Source of the DNA: Deltaproteobacteria bacterium
GTDB taxonomy: Bacteria; Myxococcota_A; Polyangia; DRWM01; JAAZOP01
DNA length: 64,000 nucleotides
Direction of reading: 5' to 3'
Assembly (NCBI GenBank): GCA_016218765.1
Contig: JACRCZ010000019.1
Coordinates: forward strand, 1 to 64,000
Shown here one piece after another: positions 9,558 through 18,105 of this stretch. Both the position numbers and the translations under genes were made by a program. Below the pieces are notes generated by a model. The model saw only the letters and a program-made list of their open reading frames with translations, was not told where the DNA came from and ran no database searches. Every line of letters starts with the position of its first letter. Within the stretch, counting starts at the first letter, position 1.

Positions 9558-10559
9558 TCAGCGCGCGGCGAGCTCGAGCTGCAAGCCGAGCAGTGAAGCC
9601 GGGCGTTCCGGATCGTCGGCATCGACGACGGCCCAGACGCGCTTCGGGTCCGCCCGGTCCGGAGCGATGCCTTCGATCTTTTCGCACAGCGGCTTTCCCT
9701 GTTCGTCGAGCACCCGGGTCCACCGCGCGCCGCGCCCGTCGATGACGCCGACGGCGACGCCGGCCACGGGTCCGTCGCGCACGGCGTCGGGCGAAGCTTC
9801 GGCGGCCGCGACGTACAGGATGCCGTCCGAAACCGCCTCGGCATCCGTGAACGTCAGGCGCACGCCGTCCACGTTCCCGAGGTCGAAGACCGTCACCGCG
9901 GAGGGCGGCGGCGGGCCGCGGCGCGGGTCGTCGAGCCAGCGCAGGAGAGCCGCCGCGTCGAGATCGCAGGTCGCGTCCCGGGGGACCCGCCCGCCGCCGG
10001 GGGCGCCGTTGCCGCGGTTGAACAGCCGGACGGCGCGCCCGCCCGGGACGGTGCAGGCGCCTTCCACGTTCAGCTCGCTTCCGGCGAAGTCGGGCAGGTC
10101 GCGCAGCAGCGCGTAGAGGGCCCCGGCATCGACGAAGCGCACCTCGGGCCGGCCCGACCCGCCGCGCAGCACGAGAATCCGCTCGCGCCGGGTGTTCGAG
10201 CCGCTGCCGAAGGCCAGGAGGCGTTCGCCGTCCGGAGCCGCGAGCACCAGGCCCGCCTCGAGATCCGGCTTCATCGCCTTGTTGCGCAAACCGTCGTCGA
10301 ACAGGCGCCGGCCGTCGGGTCCGGCGGGCAGGGTGACGGCGTCGATCCGACCGCCGTGCGGCTCGACGAGCGCGACGAACAGCGCATCGTCCTGGAGCAC
10401 GGCGAGTCGTCCACCGAACCAGGCGACGGCGGAGGCGGCGCGCACGTGGGCGGGGCGATCCTGCGCCGGGTCGGCGCCCGCGTCGTAGCGCAGCGCCCGG
10501 CGTGAGACGACCTGCGCGCGCCAGGAGGGGTCCTCCCGCGCGACGACGATTGCCGGCAT
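9558..10559 (-). CDS. DUF6929-like beta-propeller protein
   Basis: A 333-residue protein without a signal peptide. It contains strand-rich units resembling a six-bladed propeller, with the conserved-looking segments KPDLEAGLVL, LLAFGSGSNTRRERILVLR, LNVEGAC and RLFNRGNG. This set matches my memory of the DUF6929 family; the assignment is from pattern only. The ATG at 10559 (MPAIVVARED) is chosen because the 41-residue upstream extension to 10682 runs through an intergenic repeat and is unlike protein. The closing residues (GIAPDRADPKRVWAVVDADDPERPASLLGLQLE) resemble the final blade of an esterase-like or SdiA-regulated propeller. Function unknown. It is divergent from hutI. Confidence 0.68.
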   Translation of the reverse strand: MPAIVVAREDPSWRAQVVSRRALRYDAGADPAQDRPAHVRAASAVAWFGGRLAVLQDDALFVALVEPHGGRIDAVTLPAGPDGRRLFDDGLRNKAMKPDLEAGLVLAAPDGERLLAFGSGSNTRRERILVLRGGSGRPEVRFVDAGALYALLRDLPDFAGSELNVEGACTVPGGRAVRLFNRGNGAPGGGRVPRDATCDLDAAALLRWLDDPRRGPPPPSAVTVFDLGNVDGVRLTFTDAEAVSDGILYVAAAEASPDAVRDGPVAGVAVGVIDGRGARWTRVLDEQGKPLCEKIEGIAPDRADPKRVWAVVDADDPERPASLLGLQLELAAR

Positions 10560-10646
10560 CACCTCGTCGATATCGTTGTCCCCACGTCGCAACGCCCGGA
10601 AGCTAGCCGGACGAAGCCACGGGCGCAAGTGGCGCTCGTGCGTTCG

Positions 10647-10694
10647 CCGACCGGTCCGAAACCAACAACCTGCCGGAACCAACGACCAACAACT
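10647..10694. repeat. ACCAACAAC/GACCGG-type intergenic repeat
   Basis: A stretch of degenerate GACC, GGAACCAAC and GACCAACAACTCC units in the 216-base gap between the divergent DUF6929-like gene and hutI. The same GACCA(A/G)CAACTCCC unit recurs inside the gene at 29041-30582 and in the gap at 28932-29003. A TATCCT -10-like box for hutI lies downstream at 10751-10756. Confidence 0.5.
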
Positions 10695-10775
10695 CCCCCT
10701 CCCCTGCCGCCCTCCCCTTCCGCCTCTTCCTCTTTGCCGGCCGGCCTTGCTATCCTGGCCGTCGAGGGCGAGGCG

Positions 10776-12071
10776 ATGTACGAGGCGGAGATCGTCTTAC
10801 GGCATGCGGGTCAGCTTCTGACGGTGCCGCCATCCGCGACGGGCGGGGCGCCTGACGATGTGGGGCTGATCGAGGACGGGGCGCTGGCGATTGCCGAGGG
10901 CCGCGTCCTGTGGGTGGGACCGACCGCAGAGCTCGAACGGCACGTCAAGGTGACGGGTGACACCGGGCAATACGACCTGCACGGGCGGGTGGTGACCCCC
11001 GGCCTGGTCGATCCGCACACGCACCTCGTCTTCGCCGGGGCGCGGGAGCGCGAGTTCGCGTTGCGCGCGGCGGGGCGGCCGTACCTGGAAATACTGGCCG
11101 AGGGCGGCGGGATCCTCTCGACGGTCCGCGCGACGCGCGCGGCGACCGAGGACGAGCTGGTGCGGCTGGCGCTGCCGCGGCTGCAACGGTTCCTGACGTA
11201 CGGCGTGACGACGGTCGAGGCGAAGAGCGGGTACGGCTTGTCGCTGGAGCACGAGCTGAAGATCCTGCGCGCGACGTACCGGGTGGGGGAGCTGCACCCG
11301 GTGCGGGTGGTGCCGACGTTCCTTGGGGCCCACGCGGTGCCGGCGGAGTTCCGCGACCGGAAGGCCGCTTACGTCCGTCATCTGGTGGACGAGATGCTGC
11401 CGGCGGTGGCGGGGGAGCGGCTGGCGGAGTTCTGCGACATCTTCGTCGACGACGGGGTGTTCTCGCTGGCGGACGCGCGGAAGGTGTTGGGGCGCGCGAA
11501 GGAGCTGGGGCTGCGACCGCGGATGCACGCCGGGCAGTTCAACGACCACGGCGGCCCGCAGCTCGCGGCGCGACTGGGGGCCGCGTCCGCGGACCACCTC
11601 GAGCACGTCTCGCCGGCCGGCATCCGCGCGATGGCCAAGGGCGGGGTGGTGGCGGTGCTGTTGCCGGGGGCGGCGTTGTCGTTGGGGCAGACGCCGCCCG
11701 ACGCGCGGCGGTTCACGGAGGCGGGGGTGCGAGTGGCGCTGGCGACGGACCTCAACCCCGGCACATCGATGACGGAGAACCTGCCGTTGATGATGACGCT
11801 GGGCATCGCGCAGCTGAAGCTGACGCCGGAGCAGGCGCTGCGTGGGGTGACGGACCACGCGGCCGCGGCGCTGGGGCGGTCGGGCCGGGTGGGGACGCTG
11901 GCGATCGGGGCGGCGGCGGACGTGGCCGTGTTCGACGTGGGCGACTGGCGCCGGCTGGCGTACCATTTCGGCGTGCCGCACGCGGAGATGGTGTTGATCG
12001 AGGGCGAGGTCGTCTGGACCCGCGATCGGATCCGGAAGGTGGCGCCACGGCGGGGAAGCAGAAAGGGGTAG
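10776..12071 (+). CDS. hutI: Imidazolonepropionase
   Basis: A metal-dependent amidohydrolase for the third step of histidine degradation, opening 4-imidazolone-5-propionate to N-formimino-L-glutamate. Its 431 residues fit the family (about 400-420). Seen: the metal-binding HTHLVFAG motif near residues 80-87, the FAGAREREFALRAAGRPYLEI segment, EAKSGYGL, the metal ligand in MHAGQFNDHGG, ADHLEH, and the C-terminal ATDLNPGTSMTENLPLMM. The ATG at 10776 is preceded by GAGGGCGAGG; upstream in-frame codons belong to an intergenic repeat. It heads a tight plus-strand run: the small membrane protein starts 3 bases after its stop and the acyltransferase 6 bases after that. Confidence 0.96.
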   Translation: MYEAEIVLRHAGQLLTVPPSATGGAPDDVGLIEDGALAIAEGRVLWVGPTAELERHVKVTGDTGQYDLHGRVVTPGLVDPHTHLVFAGAREREFALRAAGRPYLEILAEGGGILSTVRATRAATEDELVRLALPRLQRFLTYGVTTVEAKSGYGLSLEHELKILRATYRVGELHPVRVVPTFLGAHAVPAEFRDRKAAYVRHLVDEMLPAVAGERLAEFCDIFVDDGVFSLADARKVLGRAKELGLRPRMHAGQFNDHGGPQLAARLGAASADHLEHVSPAGIRAMAKGGVVAVLLPGAALSLGQTPPDARRFTEAGVRVALATDLNPGTSMTENLPLMMTLGIAQLKLTPEQALRGVTDHAAAALGRSGRVGTLAIGAAADVAVFDVGDWRRLAYHFGVPHAEMVLIEGEVVWTRDRIRKVAPRRGSRKG

Positions 12072-12074
12072 AGG

Positions 12075-12347
12075 ATGCACTTCGCGGACATCGCCGCGAC
12101 CTGGGCGCTGTACAAGACGCAGATCATCGTCGGCCTGGTCGTGGTCGTCGTGGCGTTCCTGCTGCTCAAGACGATGGTCAAGCTGGTGAAGTTCGCCTTG
12201 CTGCTGGGCATCGGCGCGGCGATCGGGGTGGGTTCGGCGTACGGGCTGACTCGGCTGGGGGTGCAGGGGCAGCATGCGTACTGGGGCGCGGTGGGCATCA
12301 CGCTGGCCGTGCTCCTCCTGGGGTCGTTCCGGCGGCGGAAGAAGTAG
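12075..12347 (+). CDS. Small membrane protein, three predicted TM segments
   Basis: A 90-residue hydrophobic protein with three apparent membrane spans (about residues 16-31, 38-58 and 66-84) and a basic C-terminal tail (FRRRKK), so the C-terminus is probably cytoplasmic. It starts 3 bases after the hutI stop, with TAGAGG serving as both stop and ribosome site, and ends 6 bases before the acyltransferase start. It is therefore almost certainly co-transcribed. No family recognised; adjacency suggests a membrane role beside the lipid acyltransferase, but that is inference. Confidence 0.7.
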   Translation: MHFADIAATWALYKTQIIVGLVVVVVAFLLLKTMVKLVKFALLLGIGAAIGVGSAYGLTRLGVQGQHAYWGAVGITLAVLLLGSFRRRKK

Positions 12348-12353
12348 CGCGCG

Positions 12354-13991
12354 ATGCGGCCCGAGGAATCCCGTTCGGTCGTGGAGGAGGTGGTGCGGCG
12401 CGTGCAGGCCGACACGCTGACCGCGTGCCGCGGGGCGCGTCCCGGCGCGCTGGAGAGCCTGATCAACGACGCCGTGTACCACGAGAACGAGCGCCTGCGG
12501 CGCTCGCGCGACCGCTCGCGGGAGGCGAACGCCGAGCGCTCGTTCTGGCGGGGCGCCCAGCACCGCCTGCAGCGCGCCTCGGAGGTCGACCTCATCGCCC
12601 TCCTGGGCGACATCACGCGCTTCCACTCCGAGGAGATCGTCGGCAAGTTCGATCCGGCGGTCTACCGCTTCACCATCTCCACCATCCCCTGGATCTTCAC
12701 CGTCGCGCTCAACACCGCCTCGCCCCGCCGCATGCTGGCCGACCTGCCGCGCCTGCCCCGGATCCAGCACAACCTGCGCATCCAGGGCGAGCTGGACCTG
12801 GTGCGCCGGATGGACGACCTGGGGACGATCCTGCTCGTCCCGACCCACTCCAGCCACCTCGACTCCGTCACCGTCGGCTGGTCGGCCTTCGACGTCGGCC
12901 TCCCGCCGATGACCTACGGCGCCGGGCTCAACCTCTTCACCAACCCCGTGCTCTCGTTCTTCATGCACAACCTCGGCTCGTACCGCGTCGACCGCAAGAA
13001 GAAGCACGAGCTGTACAAGGACGTGCTGAAGACGTACGCGACGGTGACGCTGGAGCGCGGCTACGACAACCTCTTCTTCCCCGGCGGGACGCGCAGCCGC
13101 AACGGCGCGATCGAACGCCGGCTCAAGCTCGGTCTGCTCGGCACCGGCCTCACGGCCTTCGTCAACAACCTGCGGCGCGACAAGCCCAAGCCCAATATCT
13201 ACGTCATCCCGTGCTGCGTCAGCTACCACCTGGTGCTGGAGGCGGAGACGCTGATCGAGGACTACCTCAAGGAGGAGGGGAAGAGCCGCTACATCATCGA
13301 GGACGACGAGGCCTCCAGCCCGCGCAAGTGGTGGAAGTTCATCCGCAACCTGTGGCAGCTCCACAGCGAGATCGTCATCACCTACTCCCGGCCCCTCGAC
13401 CCCTTCGGCAACCCCGTCGACGAGGAGGGCCGGTCGCTGGATCGCCGCGGGCGCACGGTGGACCCGCGACAGTTCGTGCTGCGCCACGGCGACCCGGTCC
13501 ACGACGTGCAGCGCGACGCGGAGTACACCAAGGACCTGGGACAGGCCGTCGTCGAGTCGTACCTGCGGGACAACACGGCGCTGACGACCCACGTCCTGGC
13601 CACCGCGCTCCTGGGCCTGCTGCGCGTGCGCACCGGCCAGTCCGACGTCTACCGCCTGCTGCGCCTGGTGCGGCCGGCCGAGTCGTTCCGGCTGCGCGAG
13701 CAGGTCTACCCGGTCGTGGCCGCGGTGCTCGACGGCGTCCGCAGGCGCGCCGCGGCCGGCAGGATGCGCGCGGCGGACGAGCTCGCGCGCGCGGACGCGG
13801 AGGCGGTGACGGCGCGGGCGCTGAGCCATTTCGCCACCTACCACCAGGAGCCGGTCGCCGTCCGCAGCGGCGCGGACGTCGTGGTGCGCAACAAGAACCT
13901 CGTCTTGTACTACCATGGCCGCATCTCGGGCTACGGCCTGGACGACGAGGCGGCCGCGGCGGCCGCGGCGGCGGGCGGGGGACAGTCGTGA
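12354..13991 (+). CDS. PlsB-like glycerol-3-phosphate acyltransferase
   Basis: A 545-residue acyltransferase of the PlsC/PlsB superfamily. The catalytic HX4D block is THSSHLDS (about residues 163-170). The acyl-acceptor-binding block is FFPGGTRSRNG (about 241-251), and block IV is IPCCVSY. The length and the long regions on both sides resemble PlsB-type enzymes that acylate sn-glycerol-3-phosphate rather than the short PlsC enzymes. No membrane span is obvious, so it probably associates peripherally with the inner membrane. The C-terminus ends in an Ala/Gly run. It is followed 61 bases later by a GpsA-like gene, which fits a glycerolipid theme, although that neighbour looks inactive. Confidence 0.83.
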   Translation: MRPEESRSVVEEVVRRVQADTLTACRGARPGALESLINDAVYHENERLRRSRDRSREANAERSFWRGAQHRLQRASEVDLIALLGDITRFHSEEIVGKFDPAVYRFTISTIPWIFTVALNTASPRRMLADLPRLPRIQHNLRIQGELDLVRRMDDLGTILLVPTHSSHLDSVTVGWSAFDVGLPPMTYGAGLNLFTNPVLSFFMHNLGSYRVDRKKKHELYKDVLKTYATVTLERGYDNLFFPGGTRSRNGAIERRLKLGLLGTGLTAFVNNLRRDKPKPNIYVIPCCVSYHLVLEAETLIEDYLKEEGKSRYIIEDDEASSPRKWWKFIRNLWQLHSEIVITYSRPLDPFGNPVDEEGRSLDRRGRTVDPRQFVLRHGDPVHDVQRDAEYTKDLGQAVVESYLRDNTALTTHVLATALLGLLRVRTGQSDVYRLLRLVRPAESFRLREQVYPVVAAVLDGVRRRAAAGRMRAADELARADAEAVTARALSHFATYHQEPVAVRSGADVVVRNKNLVLYYHGRISGYGLDDEAAAAAAAAGGGQS

Positions 13992-14004
13992 GTCGTGAGT
14001 CGAC
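13984..14004. repeat. AGTCGTG heptamer repeat overlapping a stop codon
   Basis: Two perfect AGTCGTG heptamers and a third diverged copy (AGTCGAC). The acyltransferase stop codon lies within the first junction, so the repeat starts inside the last two codons. It is similar to the GAGTCGT-type intergenic repeats found in other bacteria. Function unknown. Confidence 0.5.
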
Positions 14005-14052
14005 GGTGAAGACGAGCGGAGGGCACGATGCTCCGCCGGCCCGGGGGCCCAC

Positions 14053-15042
14053 ATGACGTCGCCCGGCTCGGTCGCGGTGCTCGGCCCCGGCCCGGTCGGT
14101 GCGCTCCTGGCGCGTCTGGCCGCGGCCAACGGGTGCCGGGTGGCGTGGTGGGCGGGGGAGCGGCCGGCGGAGGTCGAGCGGCCGGCACGGAAGCGCGGCG
14201 GGCGGGACGCGGTGCGGGCGTGCGAAGGCGTGGTCGCGACGCCGCGGCCCGAGGAGGCGCTGGGGGACGCGGGGCTGGTGTTCCTGGCCGTTCCGGCGGG
14301 CGAGCTGCCCGGGCTGCTGTCCCGCGTGGGCGCGGGCCTGACTCCCGACCGTCTGGTGGTCCACGCGGCGAAGGGGCTGGACGGACCCGCCGGGAAGCGG
14401 CCGTCCGAGAGGATCGACGAGGAGACTGCGGCGCGCCGGGTGGGCGCGCTCGCGGGGCCGTACCTCGTCGCGGAGGTGCTCGAAGGCTACGCGACGACGC
14501 TGGTGCTCGCCTCCCGCTTCGACGAGGTGCACTCGGCCGTGCGCGAGACGCTCGCGTCGGAGGGCGTCCGCGTGCAGGCGACGCACGACCTGCTGGGGGT
14601 GGAGCTGGCGAGCGCGGCGGCGGTGGCCTTGGGCGCCGCCGCGGGGCTCTGCGCGGGGCTCAAGCTGGGCGTTGGTGCGCGGGCGGTGCTGCTGGCGCGC
14701 GGCCTGGCGGAGGCGACCCGCGTGGGAACCGCGCTGGGCGCGAAGGAGGAGACGTTCGGCGGCCCCGCCGGGGTGGCGGATCTGCTGGTCACGGCGGGCG
14801 ACCCGGACGGCCTGGGATTCCGCTTCGGGCGGCGGGTCGGAGCGGGGGAGCCGGCGGCGAAGGTGCGCGCGGAGGTCGGCGAGCGCACGGAGGCGGTGCG
14901 GGCGCTGGAGGGGCTCCGCGGGCTGGCCGCGCGGGCCCGCGTCCCGGCCCCGACGCTCGGTACCTTGTGCGAGGCGTTGATCGACGGCGCCGACGCGGGC
15001 GCGGTGCTCGACCGCTGCCTCCGCGGTCCGGCGCAGGAGTGA
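14053..15042 (+). CDS. GpsA-like glycerol-3-phosphate dehydrogenase homologue lacking catalytic residues
   Basis: A 329-residue protein with the full-length GpsA fold: N-terminal Rossmann motif VAVLGPGPVGALLA, the VHAAKGLD segment (usual ATKGLE), and the C-terminal helical domain with LKLGVGARAVLLARGLAEATRVGTALGA and GVADLL. Compared with E. coli GpsA from memory, three active-site positions have changed. The catalytic Lys-Asn of GALKN is Ala-Val (ASAAAVALG). The substrate-phosphate Arg-Asn of SRNRRFG is Leu-Gly (GLGFRFG). GPSFAxE is GPYLVAE. The TKG Lys and the ADL Asp remain. It is probably not a working glycerol-3-phosphate dehydrogenase; it may bind nucleotide or regulate, or act on another substrate. 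The ATG at 14053 lacks an obvious ribosome site. Confidence 0.8.
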   Translation: MTSPGSVAVLGPGPVGALLARLAAANGCRVAWWAGERPAEVERPARKRGGRDAVRACEGVVATPRPEEALGDAGLVFLAVPAGELPGLLSRVGAGLTPDRLVVHAAKGLDGPAGKRPSERIDEETAARRVGALAGPYLVAEVLEGYATTLVLASRFDEVHSAVRETLASEGVRVQATHDLLGVELASAAAVALGAAAGLCAGLKLGVGARAVLLARGLAEATRVGTALGAKEETFGGPAGVADLLVTAGDPDGLGFRFGRRVGAGEPAAKVRAEVGERTEAVRALEGLRGLAARARVPAPTLGTLCEALIDGADAGAVLDRCLRGPAQE

Positions 15043-15082
15043 GGCCCGGGGTGCGACGTCCCGGGCGGGAAAGGGGAGTGGG

Positions 15083-16171
15083 ATGACTCGCTGGTGGATC
15101 GTGGCGTTGGCGGGTGCGGCGGCGACGGCGCTGCCGGCGTGCGGCGACGACTCGGCGAACGGCGACGTTCCCGGCGAAGGCGCGGACCCGGGCGCGGACG
15201 CGGACGCGGGACCCGACGTGGAGGCCGAGGTCGAGCCGGAGGCCGACGGCGACGGGGAGTCGTCCGTCGAGGCCGAGGCGGAGGGCGACGGCGCCGAGTG
15301 GGAGGTCGGGCCCGCGATCGGCACGTGCGCGACGTTCTCCTACGAGCTGCACGAGGGGCACAACGAGGGGTTCCGCGTCGACGACTCGGATCGCGCGTTC
15401 GAGATCCGCGTGCCCGACGCGATCGGCACGGCGACGGGACCGTGGCCCGTCGTCTTCGTGTGGCACGGCGTGGGCAATCCCGTCTCGCAGGTGATGGACC
15501 TCGTCGCCGGCGAGGTCAACGATGTCGAGCATCCGTTCATCGCCGTGGGGCCCGAGGCGATTCCGCTAGGGCTGTCGACGACGCCCATCGGCTTCGACTG
15601 GGACATGCTGATGTGGCGGGACGAGGCGAACGCGGACGTGGATTTGTTCGACGACGTCGTGGCGTGCCTCGACGAGGCGTTCGACGTCGACGAAAACCGC
15701 ATCTACTCGATGGGCTTCAGCGCGGGTGCGCTGATGACCAACCTCCTCTCGGTGGCGCGCAGCGAGGTCCTGGCATCGATCGCGTCGTTCTCCGGGGCGT
15801 ACTTCTCGGACCCGGTGCAGCAGATGTGCTTCGGCTCGACGTGCACGACCTGGCCGGCGTTCCAGGGGACGGCGCCGTTCCCCGCCCTGCTGGTCCGCGG
15901 CGGGCCGGAGGACACCTACGACGCCATCCCGGGCCTGATGGTGATCGACTTCGACGGAGACACGATCCATTCGGTCGAGTACCTGACCACGCGCGGGCAT
16001 CCCGTGCTGGAGTGCGCGCACGACCTGGGCCACGAGCTTCCGCCGGACCTGGCCGGCCCGCAGTTCCTCGAGTACCTCTTCGACCATCCCAAGGGCACGA
16101 CGCCCGATCCGTACGCAACCGCGCTCCCCGCGGACTTCCCCTCGTACTGCACTTTCCACCCCGGGGAGTAG
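15083..16171 (+). CDS. Secreted alpha/beta-hydrolase lipoprotein (PHB-depolymerase/feruloyl-esterase-like)
   Basis: A 362-residue lipoprotein: signal peptide MTRWWIVALAGAAATALPAC (lipobox LPAC), then about 55 residues of Asp/Glu/Ala/Gly-rich linker, then an alpha/beta-hydrolase domain. The domain has the oxyanion strand VVFVWHGVGN, the nucleophile elbow GFSAGA in YSMGFSAGALMTNLL, a DENRIYSMG preceding strand typical of the LpqC/poly(3-hydroxybutyrate)-depolymerase group, and likely acid/base residues in FDGDTIHSVEY and CAHDLGHELP. It is expected to cleave an ester outside the inner membrane; substrate unknown. GGGAAAGGGGAG precedes the start. It probably stands as its own unit ahead of the sigma-54 regulator. 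Confidence 0.83.
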   Translation: MTRWWIVALAGAAATALPACGDDSANGDVPGEGADPGADADAGPDVEAEVEPEADGDGESSVEAEAEGDGAEWEVGPAIGTCATFSYELHEGHNEGFRVDDSDRAFEIRVPDAIGTATGPWPVVFVWHGVGNPVSQVMDLVAGEVNDVEHPFIAVGPEAIPLGLSTTPIGFDWDMLMWRDEANADVDLFDDVVACLDEAFDVDENRIYSMGFSAGALMTNLLSVARSEVLASIASFSGAYFSDPVQQMCFGSTCTTWPAFQGTAPFPALLVRGGPEDTYDAIPGLMVIDFDGDTIHSVEYLTTRGHPVLECAHDLGHELPPDLAGPQFLEYLFDHPKGTTPDPYATALPADFPSYCTFHPGE

Positions 16172-16209
16172 CCCCCGGGGCCTGTCTTGTGGCATCGTCT
16201 CCGGACGCG

Positions 16210-18063
16210 ATGGTCACGAACGCAAAATCGTTGAGAATCCTGGTCGTTTCCGAGCGCGATTCGTGTCGCGGCCCGATGGCGGTCGGACTGCTGCGCGCCC
16301 TGGGTCCCGCGACGGGGCAGGCCCAGAGCGCGGGTCTCGAGGCGGGTGCGTTGTCGCCCGCGGCGGTGCGGGTGATGGCGGAGGCGGGCATTGATATCGC
16401 GGGACATGTCTCGCGGGACATCGCCGCGCTGGAGACGCAGACGTTCGACGTCGTCGTGACGGTGGGCGAGAAGGCGCTCGCCTGGGTGCGGCAGGCGCGG
16501 ACGGTCGTCCCCGGGGAAGGGGAGGACGCGGCGCGCTCGCGCCATCCCCTCGTTGCGGGCATGCCGCTGCGCCTGCACTGGGACGTGGGGGGTGTGGATC
16601 CCGGCCTGGAGGGGGCGGAGGCGGACGCGGCGTGCCGAGCGATCCGCGACCGCCTGCGGCAGCTTGGCGCGGCGCTCATGGACCAGGGCTGCCTGCCGTC
16701 GTTCGCGCGGGAGCGCGACCATCTGGAGCGGCTGCTCGACTCGCTGGAGGAGGGGATCATCGTCCACGACGAGGGGCGGCGGCTGTACCTGATCAACCGG
16801 GCGGCGGAGCGCATCACGGGGCGTCCGCGGGAGGAGGTGCTGGGCCGGGACTGTCGCGAGGTTTTCCCCCCGGACGGGCTGTGCGGGCAGCAGTGTGCGA
16901 CGTGCCGGGGGCCGGGGTTGCCGACGGAGCGGTGCGACTACGCGACGACGTTCGCGCGTCCGGATGGCGAGTCGCGGCGGCTGCGCATCACGGTTTCGCC
17001 GGTCGTGCTGGACGACGACGGGGGCCGCGGCGTCCTGATCACGCTGCGCGACGACACGGAGGTGGAGTCGTTGCGCTGGCGGCTGCGCACCAGCCGGAGT
17101 TTCCACGGCATGATCGGCACGGCGCCGGCGATGCTGGAGGTCTTCGAGACGATCCGGCAGGCGGCGGTGGCGGAGTACCCGGTGCTCGTCAGCGGCGAGA
17201 GCGGCACGGGCAAGGAGCTGGTGGCCAACGCGATCCACAACGAGAGCCGGCGCCAGGGCGGTCCGTTCGTGCCGGTCTCGTGCGGCGCGCTGCCGGAGAC
17301 GATCCTGGAGAGCGAGCTGTTCGGGCACGTGCGCGGCGCGTTCACCGGCGCGATTCGCGAGAAGAAGGGGCGGTTCGAGCTGGCCGACGGGGGAACGCTG
17401 TTCCTGGACGAGATCGGCGAGCTGTCGAGCGCAATGCAGGTCAAGCTCCTGCGCGTGCTCCAGGAGAAGCGCTTCGAGAAGGTCGGGGGCGAGCGGACGA
17501 TCCAGGTCGACGTGCGCATCATCGCCGCGACCAACCGCGACCTCCGCGCGGCCGTGAAGGCCGGCGCCTTCCGCGAGGACCTGTACTACCGGCTCGCGGT
17601 GGTGCCGATCCACCTGCCGCCGCTGCGCGAGCGCAAGGAGGACATCCCGTTCCTCGTGGAGCAGATCCTCTCCGGCATCCGCCAGGAGTACGCCAAGCCG
17701 ATCCGCGGGGTTTCGGACGAGGCGATGGACCGGCTGTTCGCGCATCCGTGGCCCGGCAACGTGCGCGAGCTGATCAACGCGCTGCAGTTCGCGTCCGTCC
17801 GTTGTCCCGCCGAGGTCATCCTGGCGACCCACCTGCCGCTGGACGTCCGGCGGGGGAGCGAGGCCGCGCCGGCCGCGCTCGTCGCGACGGCGGCCCCGGA
17901 CGCGGGCGAGGACGCGATCTTCCGGCGGACCTGCAAGCTGGACCGGGCGGCCGTGGACGCGGCGCTGCAGAGGACCGGCGGCAACAAGGTCCAGGCCGCC
18001 AGGCTGCTCGGCGTCGGCCGCGCCACGCTGTATCGCTTCCTCAAGGGCAATCCGGCCCCGTGA
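16210..18063 (+). CDS. Sigma-54-dependent activator with inactive LMW-phosphatase/ArsC-like sensor and PAS domain
   Basis: A 617-residue enhancer-binding protein. Residues ~7-150 have the low-molecular-weight phosphatase/arsenate-reductase fold (SAGLEAGALSPAAVRVMAEAGIDIAGHVSRD; C-terminal HWDVGGVDP), but the P-loop nucleophile Cys is Ser (SERDSCRG for CX5R) and the second redox Cys is Gly (TVGEKA for TVCDNA). A PAS domain (~175-295) carries a CGQQCATC Cys cluster. The AAA+ domain has GESGTGKE (~328), GAFTGA (~376, the sigma-54 contact loop) and R-finger segments. A Fis-type helix-turn-helix ends the protein. The target promoter is not evident. The start is uncertain: a TTG at 16231 is also possible, and neither has a clear ribosome site. 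Confidence 0.9.
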   Translation: MVTNAKSLRILVVSERDSCRGPMAVGLLRALGPATGQAQSAGLEAGALSPAAVRVMAEAGIDIAGHVSRDIAALETQTFDVVVTVGEKALAWVRQARTVVPGEGEDAARSRHPLVAGMPLRLHWDVGGVDPGLEGAEADAACRAIRDRLRQLGAALMDQGCLPSFARERDHLERLLDSLEEGIIVHDEGRRLYLINRAAERITGRPREEVLGRDCREVFPPDGLCGQQCATCRGPGLPTERCDYATTFARPDGESRRLRITVSPVVLDDDGGRGVLITLRDDTEVESLRWRLRTSRSFHGMIGTAPAMLEVFETIRQAAVAEYPVLVSGESGTGKELVANAIHNESRRQGGPFVPVSCGALPETILESELFGHVRGAFTGAIREKKGRFELADGGTLFLDEIGELSSAMQVKLLRVLQEKRFEKVGGERTIQVDVRIIAATNRDLRAAVKAGAFREDLYYRLAVVPIHLPPLRERKEDIPFLVEQILSGIRQEYAKPIRGVSDEAMDRLFAHPWPGNVRELINALQFASVRCPAEVILATHLPLDVRRGSEAAPAALVATAAPDAGEDAIFRRTCKLDRAAVDAALQRTGGNKVQAARLLGVGRATLYRFLKGNPAP

Positions 18064-18105
18064 GACGCCCGCGGCTGGCATGCGGCTCGCTATGCCCGTC
18101 CGGCG

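Noticed and set aside
10797-14129. A 1110-codon minus-strand open frame
   Set aside because: It is the shadow of hutI and the acyltransferase; no motifs.
16210-16660. Working arsenate reductase fused to a regulator
   Set aside because: The P-loop nucleophile Cys is Ser and a second redox Cys is Gly, so the domain cannot carry out the known reaction.
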